64,000 nucleotides of DNA from Siphonodentalium dalli (GCA_032622095.1 CP136067.1:51751899-51815898); one strand, 5' to 3'; positions 45,526-56,634 are shown, counted from the first letter of the stretch. Program-made: numbers and translations. Notes: generated from the letters alone by a model not told the origin.

Positions 45526-45874
45526 AATTATGTAAAAAAAAAAGTGGTTGAGTATTTATGTCTGTTGAAAACGTGGTTGAATAATATTTTTGTTTATTTG
45601 TTTTGGTTCTTCACACGACAAAAAACGTAGTTCTGCAAATGGCCACCAAAAATCTAAAATAAGCAATAAAAATGTTTTATTTATTTTCTCGCACACATTC
45701 ATGATTTGAGACAGTAAACTGAGCGCATACCCTAGTTGGCTTAAATTCATAAGCTATCGATAATTAATGCAGTGCGTTTGCTGCAAATATGTCCTGACGA
45801 ACTCTCCAATGTCAGCCTTGAAAATTGTTGTTTTTATTTTTATTTTGTTTAAACAACTTTTTACATACATACAT
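45526..45874. other. Spacer between the inverted repeat Z copies
   Basis: AT-rich; the minus frame has no recognisable domain. It may be the interior of a Z-ended element. Confidence 0.4.
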
Positions 45875-46010
45875 GTAGAACGTATCTATCATAATGTGAA
45901 GGTGAATAGGTGTTGTTATAGTACTATAGCATACATTGATTATAGAGGATAAACATTGTCCCATTCAAATTGATAGTTTGGAATTGAGATTCCTTTTAAT
46001 TTCTCCTTAA
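45875..46010 (+). repeat. Dispersed repeat Z, copy 3
   Basis: GAACGTATCTATCATAATGTG, AAGGTGAATAGGTGTTGTTA, TAGTACTATAGCATACATTG, TTCAAATTGATAGTTTGGAAT. Confidence 0.75.
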
Positions 46011-46017
46011 ATATCAG

Positions 46018-46415
46018 GCCGCGTTTACACACTCGAAAATTTGCTAAAGTTTGCAGGCATATCAGAGAGCTATGTGCCAGAAAACGAACTCAAATATGAT
46101 TATTAAAATTTACAGTTAAGTACGTGAGAAATAAAACCAGTGGTTCCACCTGCAGCGAGGCTATTAACATTTGCCTGTAAATATCATGAAATTACCTCGC
46201 AAGAATCAATCATACAAGTATTTAAAGATAAAGCTTAGTAGCACCGTTGCATGTGGAACTACCGAAATTTTACTTCTCATGTCGTTAGCTTTGGTGAAGA
46301 TGTATTTCACACGCGTGTTGTCGTTCACTTCTGGCATCATATTGTTTTCTATTCGTGACGAAATGCCTGCAAAAAATACCATGCAAACTTGCCAGTGTGC
46401 GTGCATGTGAATGTA
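46018..46415. mobile_element. Possible MITE with diverged inverted ends
   Basis: Left GCGTTTACACACTCGAAAAT with GTTTGCAGGCAT; right complement ACGCACACTGGCAAGTTTGC with TTTGCAGGCAT. Inner pairs (ATGTGCCAGAA / ATGATGCCAGAA) agree weakly. No target duplication identified. Confidence 0.35.
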
Positions 46416-46724
46416 AAACTATGATCTGAAAAATCCGCGGCGAGAATGGAAACCTTTTTATCACTTCTATCATTTTCGTTTAGATATTTTCGGATCATAA
46501 ATATACATGAAATTAAGCAGGGGGCTTGTTAAATCTCCCATCACTGTCCTATTTGAACTAATGTAAATCCAACCATCCATTGGTCTGGTTATTTCAGAGG
46601 GTCTGTATTAGAACTGGAAGTGAAATCATTGAAAGGAGCAGTGTTAAATCTGTTTGATCAAATTATACCATAAATTTATATCAAATTTAAAGCAAAATTG
46701 CACCTCGGGTGCTATAACACTAAA

Positions 46725-47290
46725 CGGAAAATGTCAATTTGTCATTTCGATACTCTTTTTGAAAGCAGTCATGATGGCAAATCTCCATAAAAAATTTCAT
46801 TCCGATCTGATAGCCAATGCGTGAGATATCTGCCCGGACGGACAAAATTACAGCTATTTCCAGAAGAACAAAGAAGGATAACTCTATAGTGGAAAACACC
46901 ATTTTTGCCCCTTTTTTAAAAGCAGTTATGATGGCGAACTTCCACACCAAATTTCATTCAGATCCAATAACAAAGGGATGTGATATATGCCGTGTGCGGA
47001 GTCGCGGACGGACAGAAAACCAGGATTTTCATTTATATATACAAAGATGGAGAACTCTAGAATAGAAAATGAGAAAAACGTCATCTGCTCCTCTGTTTAA
47101 AGAAGTCATGATGGCGAACCTCAGTATCAAATTCCATTTAGATGCGATAACCCGTGGTGAGATATATCTCTGCGGACAGGCAAAAACCACTATCTCCAGA
47201 ATAATAATGGATAACTCTAGAACGGAAAACACAAACATCATACGACCCTCTTTTGAAAGCAGTCATGATATAAGTTACGGACAAAATCCT
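46725..47290 (+). repeat. ~155-182-bp tandem repeat, about four units
   Basis: The phrase AGCAGTCATGATGGCAAATCTCC (or close) recurs at 46764, 46919, 47101 and 47256, with CAAATTTCATTCAGATCCGATAAC and a CGGACGGACA word between. A further single unit lies at 47740-47870 and ends GGACAGACAGACAGACGG... CAGTATACCCCCC, the same class of ending as 241-310. Confidence 0.85.
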
Positions 47291-48650
47291 GCATATCGCT
47301 TTAACTAATCGTCGCTGAAATTTATTTAATTTGTTAAGATCAATGAGTCGTCTGTGGCCATTAATGTATGTAACGTCACAGTGACGCGCCATGGGCGTTG
47401 AACATCAACGCATTGAGTCAATGGCTAATCACCAGAAGTAGGACAACTTGTTGAGTTTGATAGTTAAGTTATGAGTCTTTAGAATTCCTCAAATATATCG
47501 CATGCAGGTTTTGGTACATGGCACTATGTCTTTAAATTCGTAGAAAATGATTTCCGACAGATATAACATTTCTTGGCGCCAAAATACACCAAAATTATCC
47601 CCCGAGGCGACAGAGTTTTCTGAAAAACAAGATGGTGGATAAGCACCTAATATTGATTTCATATGGGGTCACTGACCTAATATGAATTCATATACCGTCA
47701 CTATTTATCGACGCTGATTGGTTAATCGCAAGAGCTGATATAATAATGGTAAATCTCCATACCAAATTTCATTCAGATCCGATAACCCATAGCTGAGATA
47801 TATGCCCAGTCGGACAGACAGACAGACGGACAGACAATGTCAATACAGTATACCCCCCATATTTTCTTCGCAAAATGACGGTGGTTAACAAAACAATATT
47901 GGTACAGCACATCTCATAGGGTTACCCTGCATTTAATTTGATTTTAATTACTTAGATGACAACACACACACAAACACCAGATATATTGCTCTGCCCATTA
48001 CGGTTGTTGTTTATTCCAGATGTCAGAAAATATAAAACCTCCATTGAGGGTGTGTATACAGGAAAAGGCTGAAATGCTTATTGTTGACTGCAAAGTAAAA
48101 AACCTTCTGGTATGAGAGGTGGGTGGGATGGGTTATGGGGACATGGTGTGGATATGGTTCATGTGGGGGAGGGGGTGACATGCAGGGAATGTTTTAATGA
48201 GTCTCAGTGATTTGATTAAAGAGAAATTTGTTAAGTCCCCTAACTCAGCCCCTTTTTGACAGGTTGCCGCATTTGAACATATCTGGTTCCCAATCACCCA
48301 AAGACGATCCACACCAATTATAAGCTAAATAGGCCCGATGGATCTTGAGATGTTTTAAGAAATACTATGGAGGGAAAGAGTTATCTCCCTGGTTCTGATC
48401 CCATTAAAAAAAAAATCTGAGTCCCCTTCACATAAGGATCATCTACACCAAATATGAGCCCATTTGGTCTTATGGCTCTGGAGAAGATGTTTAAAGAATT
48501 GTTGATGGACAGACGGATGACGAACGAGGAGTGACGACTATAGCTCCACCGGAGACTTCGTTTGAAGTGAGCTAAAAGGACCAAATTCTCCAAACATCAA
48601 ATAAAGCCTAGCAATTGTACACCCTTATCGTGTTTCGGGGATCAAAATAC
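47291..48650. other. Non-coding stretch with a detached repeat unit
   Basis: Includes the outlying unit of the previous repeat at 47740-47870 and a G-rich TGGGGGAGGGGGTGACATG tract near 48160-48183. At 48400-48560 the phrases CAAATATGAGCCCATTTGG and CTCTGGAGAAGATGTTTAAAG are again typical mollusc non-coding repeats, as I know them. No gene supported. Confidence 0.5.
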
Positions 48651-48652
48651 TA

Positions 48653-48892
48653 CAGCAATGCTCCAAATAATCTACTCCTTAACCCCAACTGAATTATGGG
48701 TAATTTTTCAGGATTTAGTCGGAAATATGGCTTGTTGCCATTCACTTGAAAGCTCTCACCGAGAGCTTTCCAATGAAAGCTCTCACCGAGAGCTTTCCAA
48801 TGAATGGCAACAAGCCATATTTCCGACTAAATCCTGAAAAATTACCCATAATTCTGCTGTGGTTAAGGGGTAGATTATTTAGAGCATTACTG
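48653..48892. mobile_element. TA-flanked foldback MITE, compact 240-bp copy
   Basis: Almost the whole element is two arms of about 95 bp: CAGCAATGCTCCAAATAATC, GAATTATGGGTAATTTTTC, GATTTAGTCGGAAATATGGC at the left, with the complement at the right ending in GCATTACTG. TA on both sides (48651-48652, 48893-48894). The centre has a duplicated GAAAGCTCTCACCGAGAGCTT hairpin. It is the intact relative of 4319-5119. Confidence 0.9.
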
Positions 48893-48967
48893 TAGGTCGA
48901 TGAATACGTGGATACTTTACACAACTTTCAACATATAATTCATCTTGTCGGTTGTTCAGGAAATATA

Positions 48968-49364
48968 ATGGAGACCTTTCGCAAAAATCACTATTACGAT
49001 TACGGATAGGATATAATGTCCTTGTAAGGTTGACACCATCACAATTTACCTACGATGTGTAATTGGTGAGACGGCATATGACCCACTATATTAAGTTACA
49101 CATATACTTGATGGAAAAAGTAGTGTGTGTCTCTTTCAGATCCCATGTGCTTATCCGTGTGTAATACAGCACACGGATAATGTTAGAGCGTCCCCAAGCA
49201 GGACCGATGGCACATCCTTAACACATCTGCACATAATTAAACTGAGTGGGGATATATTTCGTCTCACATAAGAACCCCCGTGCGTAAAGATTGAATTTTG
49301 GCCTTATACTGGCAGGATATTTCCATATCCGTAATCGTATTCGTGATTTTGCGAAAGGTCTCTA
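48968..49364. mobile_element. Inverted-repeat element with 40-bp arms
   Basis: Left GAGACCTTTCGCAAAAATCA, CGATTACGGATAGG at 48970-49009; right complement GAGACCTTTCGCAAAATCAC, CGATTACGGATATGG at 49325-49363. Between them lies a TTATCCGTGTG..CACACGGATAA hairpin near 49152-49180. Target duplication unclear. Confidence 0.65.
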
Positions 49365-49590
49365 TAAGCAGACGACAGTCGGACGAAATGATAACACAAG
49401 TGCAGAAGGAACCCAGCTGTTTTGTGGGAAATGTTCAGAAACTAAGTTCAAAATACGGTCTATGGTAATAAATGTCTTTAATGTGTTAGGCATACAAATC
49501 ACCATCTAATATAATATATAGATATAAAATTTATAATAGGCTGTCAATTCACAGGCTACTGTAACACAATCGGTTGTCTCTTAATTACCC

Positions 49591-49853
49591 AAAACCCTTC
49601 CATGACTGGTGCTTACTGAAATTTTTCGAAAACCGTGTGCCATTGCATTCTCTTATATATGCGAGTCTCCAATAGGGAGCCTCGCATATATAAGAGAATG
49701 CATTGGCATAACAATATTTACCTTGACCTTGCTAGCCAATGTATTCTCTTATATATGCTAGGGTCCCTATGGAAGACTCGCATATATAAGAATATGCACT
49801 GGCACAGAGTCTTTGATGTCACACCAGCACTGCTCCCGTCATGAAAGGGTTAA
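49591..49853. mobile_element. Paired-hairpin MITE, CATGACGGGAGC backbone, diverged copy
   Basis: The right end reads TGCTCCCGTCATGAAAGGGTTAA; the left end is a decayed AAAACCCTTCCATGACTGG. Hairpins lie at 49639-49707 and 49735-49803 with only 27 bp between. Their loop is TCTCC-ATA-GGGAGCC, unlike the TCGACC loop of copies A-D, but the outer stem is the same. Confidence 0.75.
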
Positions 49854-50130
49854 GCTTCTACATCGAAAAACATTATTTGTGTTGGTCGCTCTTCCAGAAA
49901 GCACAGATGCGTGAAATATTTCCAGACAGCAGCCTCACACGTGTTTGGAAAGATGCCAGTGTTGTTGATTTCAATTGACTGACCAATGAAAATGAAGTTT
50001 CTCTGCAAATGGGTGTGTGATTGACAGGTACTTGTTCCCGGGACAGAATTGTTTGGTCGCAAGACATTATCTAATTTTATGGAAATATATCGGGGAATGT
50101 CAACATTTTTTATCACTATTGGGATTAAAT
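49854..50130. other. Non-coding stretch
   Basis: No supported feature. Confidence 0.4.
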
Positions 50131-50291
50131 TATAAGAAATAACTCTTGTTCAGATTAAGTTTATGAGTTATAACCAAACAGTTTGAAGACAAATTTACTG
50201 TAAAATGTCCTACCGTGTTATAGAATTTGTCTTCAATCCTTTTTAGAATAACTGCATAAACTTCATTGAAACAATAGTTATTTCTTAAATA
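50131..50291. mobile_element. Hairpin MITE (~160 bp)
   Basis: TTATAAGAAATAACTCTTGTT with AAGTTTATGAGTTATA at the left; complement TATTTAAGAAATAACTATTG with AAGTTTATGCAGTTAT at the right; inner pair GAAGACAAATTTAC / GAATTTGTCTTC. Confidence 0.75.
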
Positions 50292-50371
50292 ACTAAAATG
50301 GCATTTTTACTATGCACTCAAATCACACAGAATTAATGACATCGAACATATTTTGATAGTTTTTCTATAAT

Positions 50372-50730
50372 ATATAATACTAGCAGGTTAGCCCGCCACT
50401 GGCATGGTTCGTCTCATGGCTTTGTTCGAAAAAGCAATTGCAACAGCTTCCGAGACACGTATGCTGCACCTAGGTGTAAAAGTTTTACCCGATTTGACCT
50501 TGAATTGATAATTTTCAAGGTCAAGGTCAGGTCGGGGTCACAATTTAACCCGTCCATGACACTTCCCGCACAAAAGTACCCCTAGGTAGCAAGTTTGATC
50601 GGTTCGAGTCTATAAAGGACACACACATATATATCATTTGTGGGTACCCGTTTCAAGGTGAAGATCACCTCTGAGCCGGGGCGGAAAAACTGACCCGATG
50701 AAACTCTCCCCCGTTCCTAGGAAGGCCTAA
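50372..50730 (+). repeat. GGTCA-rich dispersed repeat
   Basis: Begins GCAGGTTAGCCCGCCACTGG and carries TTCAAGGTCAAGGTCAGGTC followed by GGGGTCAC, plus TACCCCTAGGTAGCAAGTTT. The style matches repeats I associate with molluscan genomes. The AGGTCA words are nuclear-receptor half-sites but may be incidental to the repeat. Confidence 0.5.
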
Positions 50731-51105
50731 GTACATAAGAATCACACAACACGCTCATGTCTGGATACAGTCATGCTCACGCGTGGACCCAGACGTAAGA
50801 ATCACATTACACGCATACGCTCTTTATCAACGACACTGCGGATATGAAGGGATATCCAGGAAATATAGGTATAGATGACAGACAAACAATAATGCAAGTG
50901 CAGAAGGATTACTTGAACATTTGTTGAACTTATTATTTGAACATTTCCTAAGTTTTCAATAAGTATTAGTAAATAAAGGGACAAACATGACTGTTAACAA
51001 AGTCAGAGATGACTGTGGTCCAAAACAAAAATCCTTGAAACAATCCCCCTGTGATATTTAAACCACAATTTTCTATGCCTAAGTACTATTCATTACTGGT
51101 TTTGA
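50731..51105. other. Non-coding stretch
   Basis: Contains a short second occurrence of the AAGTGCAGAAGGA phrase also present at 49398. No gene supported. Confidence 0.4.
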
Positions 51106-51455
51106 TAAAGGGGGGACTGTACCCTAAATCCAGCCATTTACGGGACCATCTCCTTTTAAACTCAACAGAATATATGCAACAATTTATTGAATTTGAGCCA
51201 TGGATGAGTGCATGCAAAATACATGTACACTTGTGTGCACTATGAACGATGCAAACAACATGGTAATTATAATTAAAATTAATAAAAATGCTGGAGTCAT
51301 AAATTAATTATAATTACCATGGTGTTTGCATCATTCATAGGGCACACAAGTCTATTTGGCACTCATCCATGGCTCAAATTCATTCATTTGCTGCATATAT
51401 TCTGCTGTGTACAAAAGGAAATGGTCCCATAATTAGTGTACAGTCCACCTTTAAA
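51106..51455. mobile_element. Long-arm foldback MITE (~350 bp)
   Basis: Left arm AAAGGGGGGACTGTACCCTA, GGGACCATCTCCTTTTAAAC, AATTTGAGCCATGGATGAGT, ATGGTAATTATAATTAA (51107-51272). Right arm is the complement ending GTACAGTCCACCTTT (51308-51453). Arms are about 85% identical by eye around a loop of about 35 nt. Confidence 0.85.
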
Positions 51456-52716
51456 AATTGTACATATCACAAAAACATGATGCCCAACACTGACAACATG
51501 GCGAAACAAATTAGCATAAACTCTCATACATGGTAATCTTGACAGTGGCAAAAAGAAAATTGATTGAAATGCAAATATTTTTATCCATGAAAATTCGGTA
51601 AAAAATATTGAAATCCCAGAATTCAGGGAATTTCCTGAAAACTTTCATCTCTGGACAAAGTGCTCAACAGTTAATTATGTTGAGGGACCAACTGGAACCA
51701 GTGAGACAACTAGTCACAGACCATTGCTAGTGAGGGTGCCTGACTGATTTGCAGAATCTATAAAGAAAAGTTTTGGTGCACAGCCTTCTGCAGATAGTAT
51801 TAGAAATAAATAACAGATAGCAGTTGCTGACAACTTTAATAGAAAATCCTATAAATTAAGAAATATGTACAAATGAATTTATACAATTTTCTGTTGAGAT
51901 TTCAAATTATAGTCCAGTGAATTGATGAGAAAAATGCCAAACCTGGAACTGATTGCAATTGAATATTGCCCACTATAAACATCATAATAACAACTAACAG
52001 GAATCAAGAGAATTGGTGAATTTTACAGGAAAAAAAAGTGCGAAAATTTCGTAAAATATTTAGAAATCCATACAATGAAAAACACATTTTGATTAAGAAT
52101 ATTTTTGGTTCCTTCATAATATTTTGCATAAAGTAACTATTTTTTGTGAAACATTTAGTGAGAAAATTACTAAAACAGTGCAAAATGCCTTAATTTTTCA
52201 CTACTTTTTAAAATACTTTACCATAGAATATGGATTTTAATTCAATTGTGACTCCGAAATTAGATAAATGCCTAATTTTGGAGGCAGATAACTCAAAAAA
52301 TCTGGGAAAGGTTTTCTGTTCTGTAATCAGGATGGTGAAATCTACAAAACTGGTCTAAAAGTTGAAGAAACTATGAACTTGAATTTTGTTTTATAAACAT
52401 CCCCAATAAAGCTGTAATTGAATATTTTACCAATCATGATTTTTTTGCAAATTTATTTCCAAATATTTTCCAATTTCACTTTTCTTGATTCTTGTTGATT
52501 TTTAGCATGTTATTTATTGTGGGGTTATGTACTTATTCCCACAAATAAAAATTCTTTTTCAATTAGTTTTGGGTAAAATCATACTATAACTGCACTGGAC
52601 TATCATAATGTGCGGGTTTTGGGTGGAATTTTCAGCAGATTTATCTCACAGATTAAATGTACAATGAAACGGTGAGGATGTTCAGCAGATCTCAGATATA
52701 CAATCAGAAGTGACAT
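51456..52716. other. AT-rich non-coding stretch
   Basis: Many A/T runs; no open frame of note, repeat or splice structure supported. Confidence 0.5.
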
Positions 52717-52884
52717 TTAACCATTTCATGACGGGAGCTGCGCTGGTGCAGCATTAAACATCCTTTGCCAGTGCATTCTCTTATATATGTGAGTCTCCCA
52801 TAGGGGAGCCTAGCATATATAAGAGAATGCATTGACACAGGGTTTTTGCAAAATATCTGAAATCTCCAGTCATGGAAGGGTTAA
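52717..52884. mobile_element. Single-hairpin TTAA MITE, CATGACGGGAGC backbone
   Basis: Begins TTAACCATTTCATGACGGGAG and ends GTCATGGAAGGGTTAA. It holds one hairpin (52767-52836) with the TCTCCC-ATA-GGGGAGCC loop. It lacks the second hairpin found in the related copy at 49591-49853. Confidence 0.8.
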
Positions 52885-53078
52885 TCGCTAGCCAACCTTA
52901 CAATAATGCCTTGTAATTACATGTGATCGTTATGTTCCAGGATCAAATAGGTTGATTAAAGACATAACATGCTTCTATATTTCACTACATCAGACTGATA
53001 TTGTAAGACTCAGTTGCTGCACCAATTTATTAAACAATTACTGTCAAATTATTCAACGGCATTGGATGTTCCATTCCA

Positions 53079-53257
53079 TAAATAGGATCTACAACAAGTC
53101 CCCAGTTTATAGCGTAATTTATAAAAACGAGTCCAGTAAATTAGGTCTGGAGCAAGACTTTGGCAAGGTGACCCCCCCAAGGTGCAGACCTAATTTACTG
53201 GACAAGTATTGTAAATTCCGCTATAAACTGGGGACGAGTTGTAGATTCTATTTATTA
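53079..53257. mobile_element. Hairpin MITE (~178 bp)
   Basis: Left TAAATAGGATCTACAACAAG, TCCCCAGTTTATAGCGTAAT, GTCCAGTAAATTAGGTCTG; right complement starts AGACCTAATTTACTGGACAA and ends GTAGATTCTATTTATTA. A C-run near the loop. Confidence 0.85.
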
Positions 53258-53751
53258 CATGATCCAAAACCTTGATAAAACATACTTACAAATGGGACGT
53301 GAAAACTAACAACGGCTTCTATAAGGCCTGCGATGACGTTTCAAGTAACAATGCATTGTTTGCCCGCGTAAAGAAATAGTCCCAGATAAATAAAGACTCT
53401 TTCATGCATTTAATGGCATATATTTAATGAAATAACTTTTCAAACTCTTCACTCGTTAAGAGTTTTGTTGGAAAAATAATGGAAGCCATAGTATTTTGAG
53501 ACATAGAGTACGGAATGTAAAAAAGACAAAAAATCGGAAGTCAAAGGTCGCCTGGCACTATTTCCTGTTATGAACGAACATTTAATATCACAATTTATAG
53601 AATGGGTTTATAGAATTGAATTAGGGTAGGATCATGTAATAAAACATGGCATAAAACACTAAGCAATAATGTAAACAAACAGTCCTTCGTTTGTCCCAAA
53701 CAAATCATTGATAAACAGACAGGAATGATTTTGCCAACAAGAGCCACTTTA
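53258..53751. other. Non-coding stretch
   Basis: No supported feature. Confidence 0.4.
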
Positions 53752-54201
53752 TTTAAACGTACTTAAACCGATTTGATGGTCCCCATATAATCAGATTCCA
53801 AAACAATAACATTTTTAGAAATGCCGCTTCAGTTATCATAATAAATTAATTGCCCAAAAATAATACTACAACCTGCTACCACTGTCAACTATAGTATAAA
53901 ATTGCCCGAAACGTGCTATTTATCAACATGTTGTTCGACGAAATTTGGCCCTATTATCAACAGAAAGCCTCTTGATTTTAGAGTTATCCATCTTCATCTG
54001 CAATTTGGTCCGAGACCGTCGGCTCATCGACTGGTCCACTAATAGTTCTCGATGGTGAAAAATAATAAATTTCAAAAATCGATATCTAATAACTCTTGAG
54101 CATTGATAGGTGGGTTCCACGACTCAAATCAAATATTTTTTACCCCTGAATACAAATAAATAGTAATTGAGGGGCGCTTAAAATGGATTATTCATCTTTA
54201 A
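53752..54201 (+). repeat. Dispersed repeat W, copy 3 (most diverged)
   Basis: TTTAAACGTACTTAAACCGA, TGGTCCCCATATAATCAGAT, GAAACGTGCTATTTATCAAC through GGGTTCCACGACTCAAATCA to TTCATCTTTAA. It keeps the central part missing from copy 2, but with different sequence around GTCCGAGACC. Confidence 0.75.
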
Positions 54202-54676
54202 TTTATACAAAACAATGGAATTTCTGTGCTTGCTGATACAAACTTTATTAAAATACCTGCATTGAGCAATTTTATTCAATGTGAGCCGCAACACAGTGTT
54301 TCAATTCAAATTAATATATTAAACAAAAATTATGCAGAAAAAACTACTGCTATCTATTTTTATACCAAAGGAGTGTTCTTTATTGTTGTGCACTACAAAG
54401 AAAATTGGACCAATTTTGAAGAGATACTTTCTTTAAAATCCAATAAGTATTTCCAAGTTATGCAGTCTGTATATATAAGTATTTTATGTATTTTTTCACC
54501 TATAGTGATCACAAGAATATATCAAAAGCATGGTTTTACAAGGCTTAATTTGAGGATTGAAGACGTAATAATAATAAGCCACTTCAAAATGATATGCAGT
54601 TATGAAGAGGTGAATGATTGTGTGACACGGAGGGTACAATGATAGGCACAGGTGAGACAATGAACTTCTTATACCC
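54202..54676. other. Non-coding stretch with an unsupported 138-codon frame
   Basis: An open frame at 54226-54642 has only a GTG start, no family signature and AT-rich composition. Treated as chance. Confidence 0.4.
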
Positions 54677-55143
54677 AAGCCTGAGTTTAGTGTGCCTGTC
54701 ATTTGCAGAATGAGGTCCCCAGAGGGTGAATTTGGTGACGCTATCACACATAGCGGGCTAGCATCACCAATTCATCCTCTGGGGACCTCATTCTGCATGG
54801 CCTAATCTGCTTCGGGAGACAAAGACTCAGATTGAAATTCCCAAATGGTGAATATTGTGATGTACACCAATTGCGAACTTCGATTATGCAATGTGTCGTC
54901 TGCCAATTTGGGGGTATAGAAAACTAAACTAAAAAAGAAATAGAATCTACCGGTATGTGAAGAAGTTTATATAGAAATTTTATAATAAAGAAACTTTCCA
55001 GAGAAGATGAGGCCTAAGCAGAATGAGGTGCCCAGAGGGTGAATTTAGTAATGCTAGCCCGGACAACATCACTAAATTCACCCCCTGGGGACCTCATTCT
55101 ACAAATGACAGGCACACTAAACTCAGACTTGCTTATTCCTCAA
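54677..55143. mobile_element. Inverted-repeat element with two GAATGAGGTCCCCAG hairpins
   Basis: Outer arms AAGCCTGAGTTTAGTGTGCC + TGTCATTTGCAGAATGAGG and complement ending CACTAAACTCAGACTTGCTT. Directly inside each arm lies its own hairpin (54705-54796 and 55018-55102): GCAGAATGAGGTCCCCAGAG, GGTGAATTTRGTGATGC and back. This copies the arm-hairpin-spacer-hairpin-arm plan of the TTAA elements with unrelated sequence. Confidence 0.8.
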
Positions 55144-56245
55144 ATATATGCAGAAACGACTAGGCTGTTTCCGATTCCGTATCCTTGAAGGCAACAAGCC
55201 TTATCCTCGATGTCAGCAGCGAATGCACGGGCTGTGGAGAAACTCACTTCCTTTCTAAAAAAAAGTTATTCACATGGGCAATTGGCATAAATTATTGTAT
55301 TACCTTTACATCGGGCACATACATATTCCAATCAAATACATACATTTCAAATCAAATGATATATATATTTCCGGTGGCAATGACTTTTGAAAATTTGGCT
55401 GCATTCAATGAAAACAGCAATGTTTTGATTCAGCACGCATGCACAAACATGACATTAACCTACACACTGAATTGTTGATGACGTAATACTTCGCAGTGAT
55501 GGATAACAACGTCAACTGTTCAGTGTTCATTAATTCCATCAACAATTTAGTTCATCAGAAAGGGGCAATATGTCCTTCAGGCTGAGGCCAAATAAAAAAG
55601 ACGTGTGTGCCTGCCCTTATTCCAGCACCCCTGACCGTTTTTATTTTATTGATTTTGCAAAATTAGTATGCATCCGATTTTATTTTCTGTGTAAACCAAT
55701 TCATTTCTGTGTAAAACAGACACATCATGTGTACTATTAAACCGGAAATTATACCAAACTTCAATTAGGTCACAGCCGAATCAAATTTATGTTTGCATAT
55801 TTTATTTTTTTTTAAAACAATAAATTACATTATATTCTAATATTATGTACTTAGTTTTATTATTTTATAGTACATTAAAAACGAAGTTTAAAATAAAATG
55901 AAAAATTAGAATAAAATGAAAAGCCACCCTCCCGCCCCTATTTTTTCTTGCATGTCATCAGAAACACAAGTATATCATGTTTGGCCTAAATCAAAAGAAA
56001 CAGTTTTCATGGAATACAAACAATTTTCAAAATGAATGAATAGAAATCAAATAGCTACCCATTAGCAAGCCGTTATCAAAGAAATAACCCTTTGAACCCT
56101 AACCTCTGGTTTAACAAATGCGCTGCTACATGTATTGGCATATCCTATACATGTATAAAGATACTATCACCTAAACAGTAAGGGAACCTTCACTCTTAGA
56201 AGTAAACACCAGGGACAAAAGGGTTCAGGATATTTTTGAACACCA
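55144..56245. other. AT-rich non-coding stretch
   Basis: No supported gene or repeat. Confidence 0.45.
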
Positions 56246-56634
56246 TTAACCCTTTACCCAACAGAACGGTCCTGTGCCAATGCATTCTCTTATATATGCG
56301 AGTCGACCATAGGTCGCCTCGCATATATAAGAGAATGCATTGGCTTAACACATTAAAAATTATAAAATTGTTAAAGAATGTAAGAAAAAATGGTAAAAAG
56401 TGTTTTTTTTAGGCCAATGCATTCTCTTATATATGCGAGGCGACCTATGGTCGACTCGCATATATAAGAGAATGCATTGGCACAGGGCATAACTGTAACT
56501 ATCACAATGTGGTCAAGGAGCCGGTTCCAATGATATCCATATTTGTATGGTTCTATTAAGACAGACCGAAGATATTTTAGGCTGTTGAAGCTTTATTTGG
56601 CCGGTTTTGGCCGTTTTGTTGGGTAAAGGGTTAA
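56246..56634. mobile_element. TTAA-flanked paired-hairpin MITE (piggyBac-like), copy C
   Basis: TTAACCCTTTACCCAACA and exact complement at the ends; hairpins 56276-56344 and 56413-56481; same orientation as copy A. The right 150 bp differ from copy A at only two or three bases (for example TATTAAGACAG for TATTGAGACAG). It keeps about 14 spacer bases deleted in copy A. Confidence 0.9.

Noticed and set aside
54226-54642. 138-codon plus-strand frame
   Set aside because: Only a GTG start, AT-rich composition, no family signature and no splice or promoter context.
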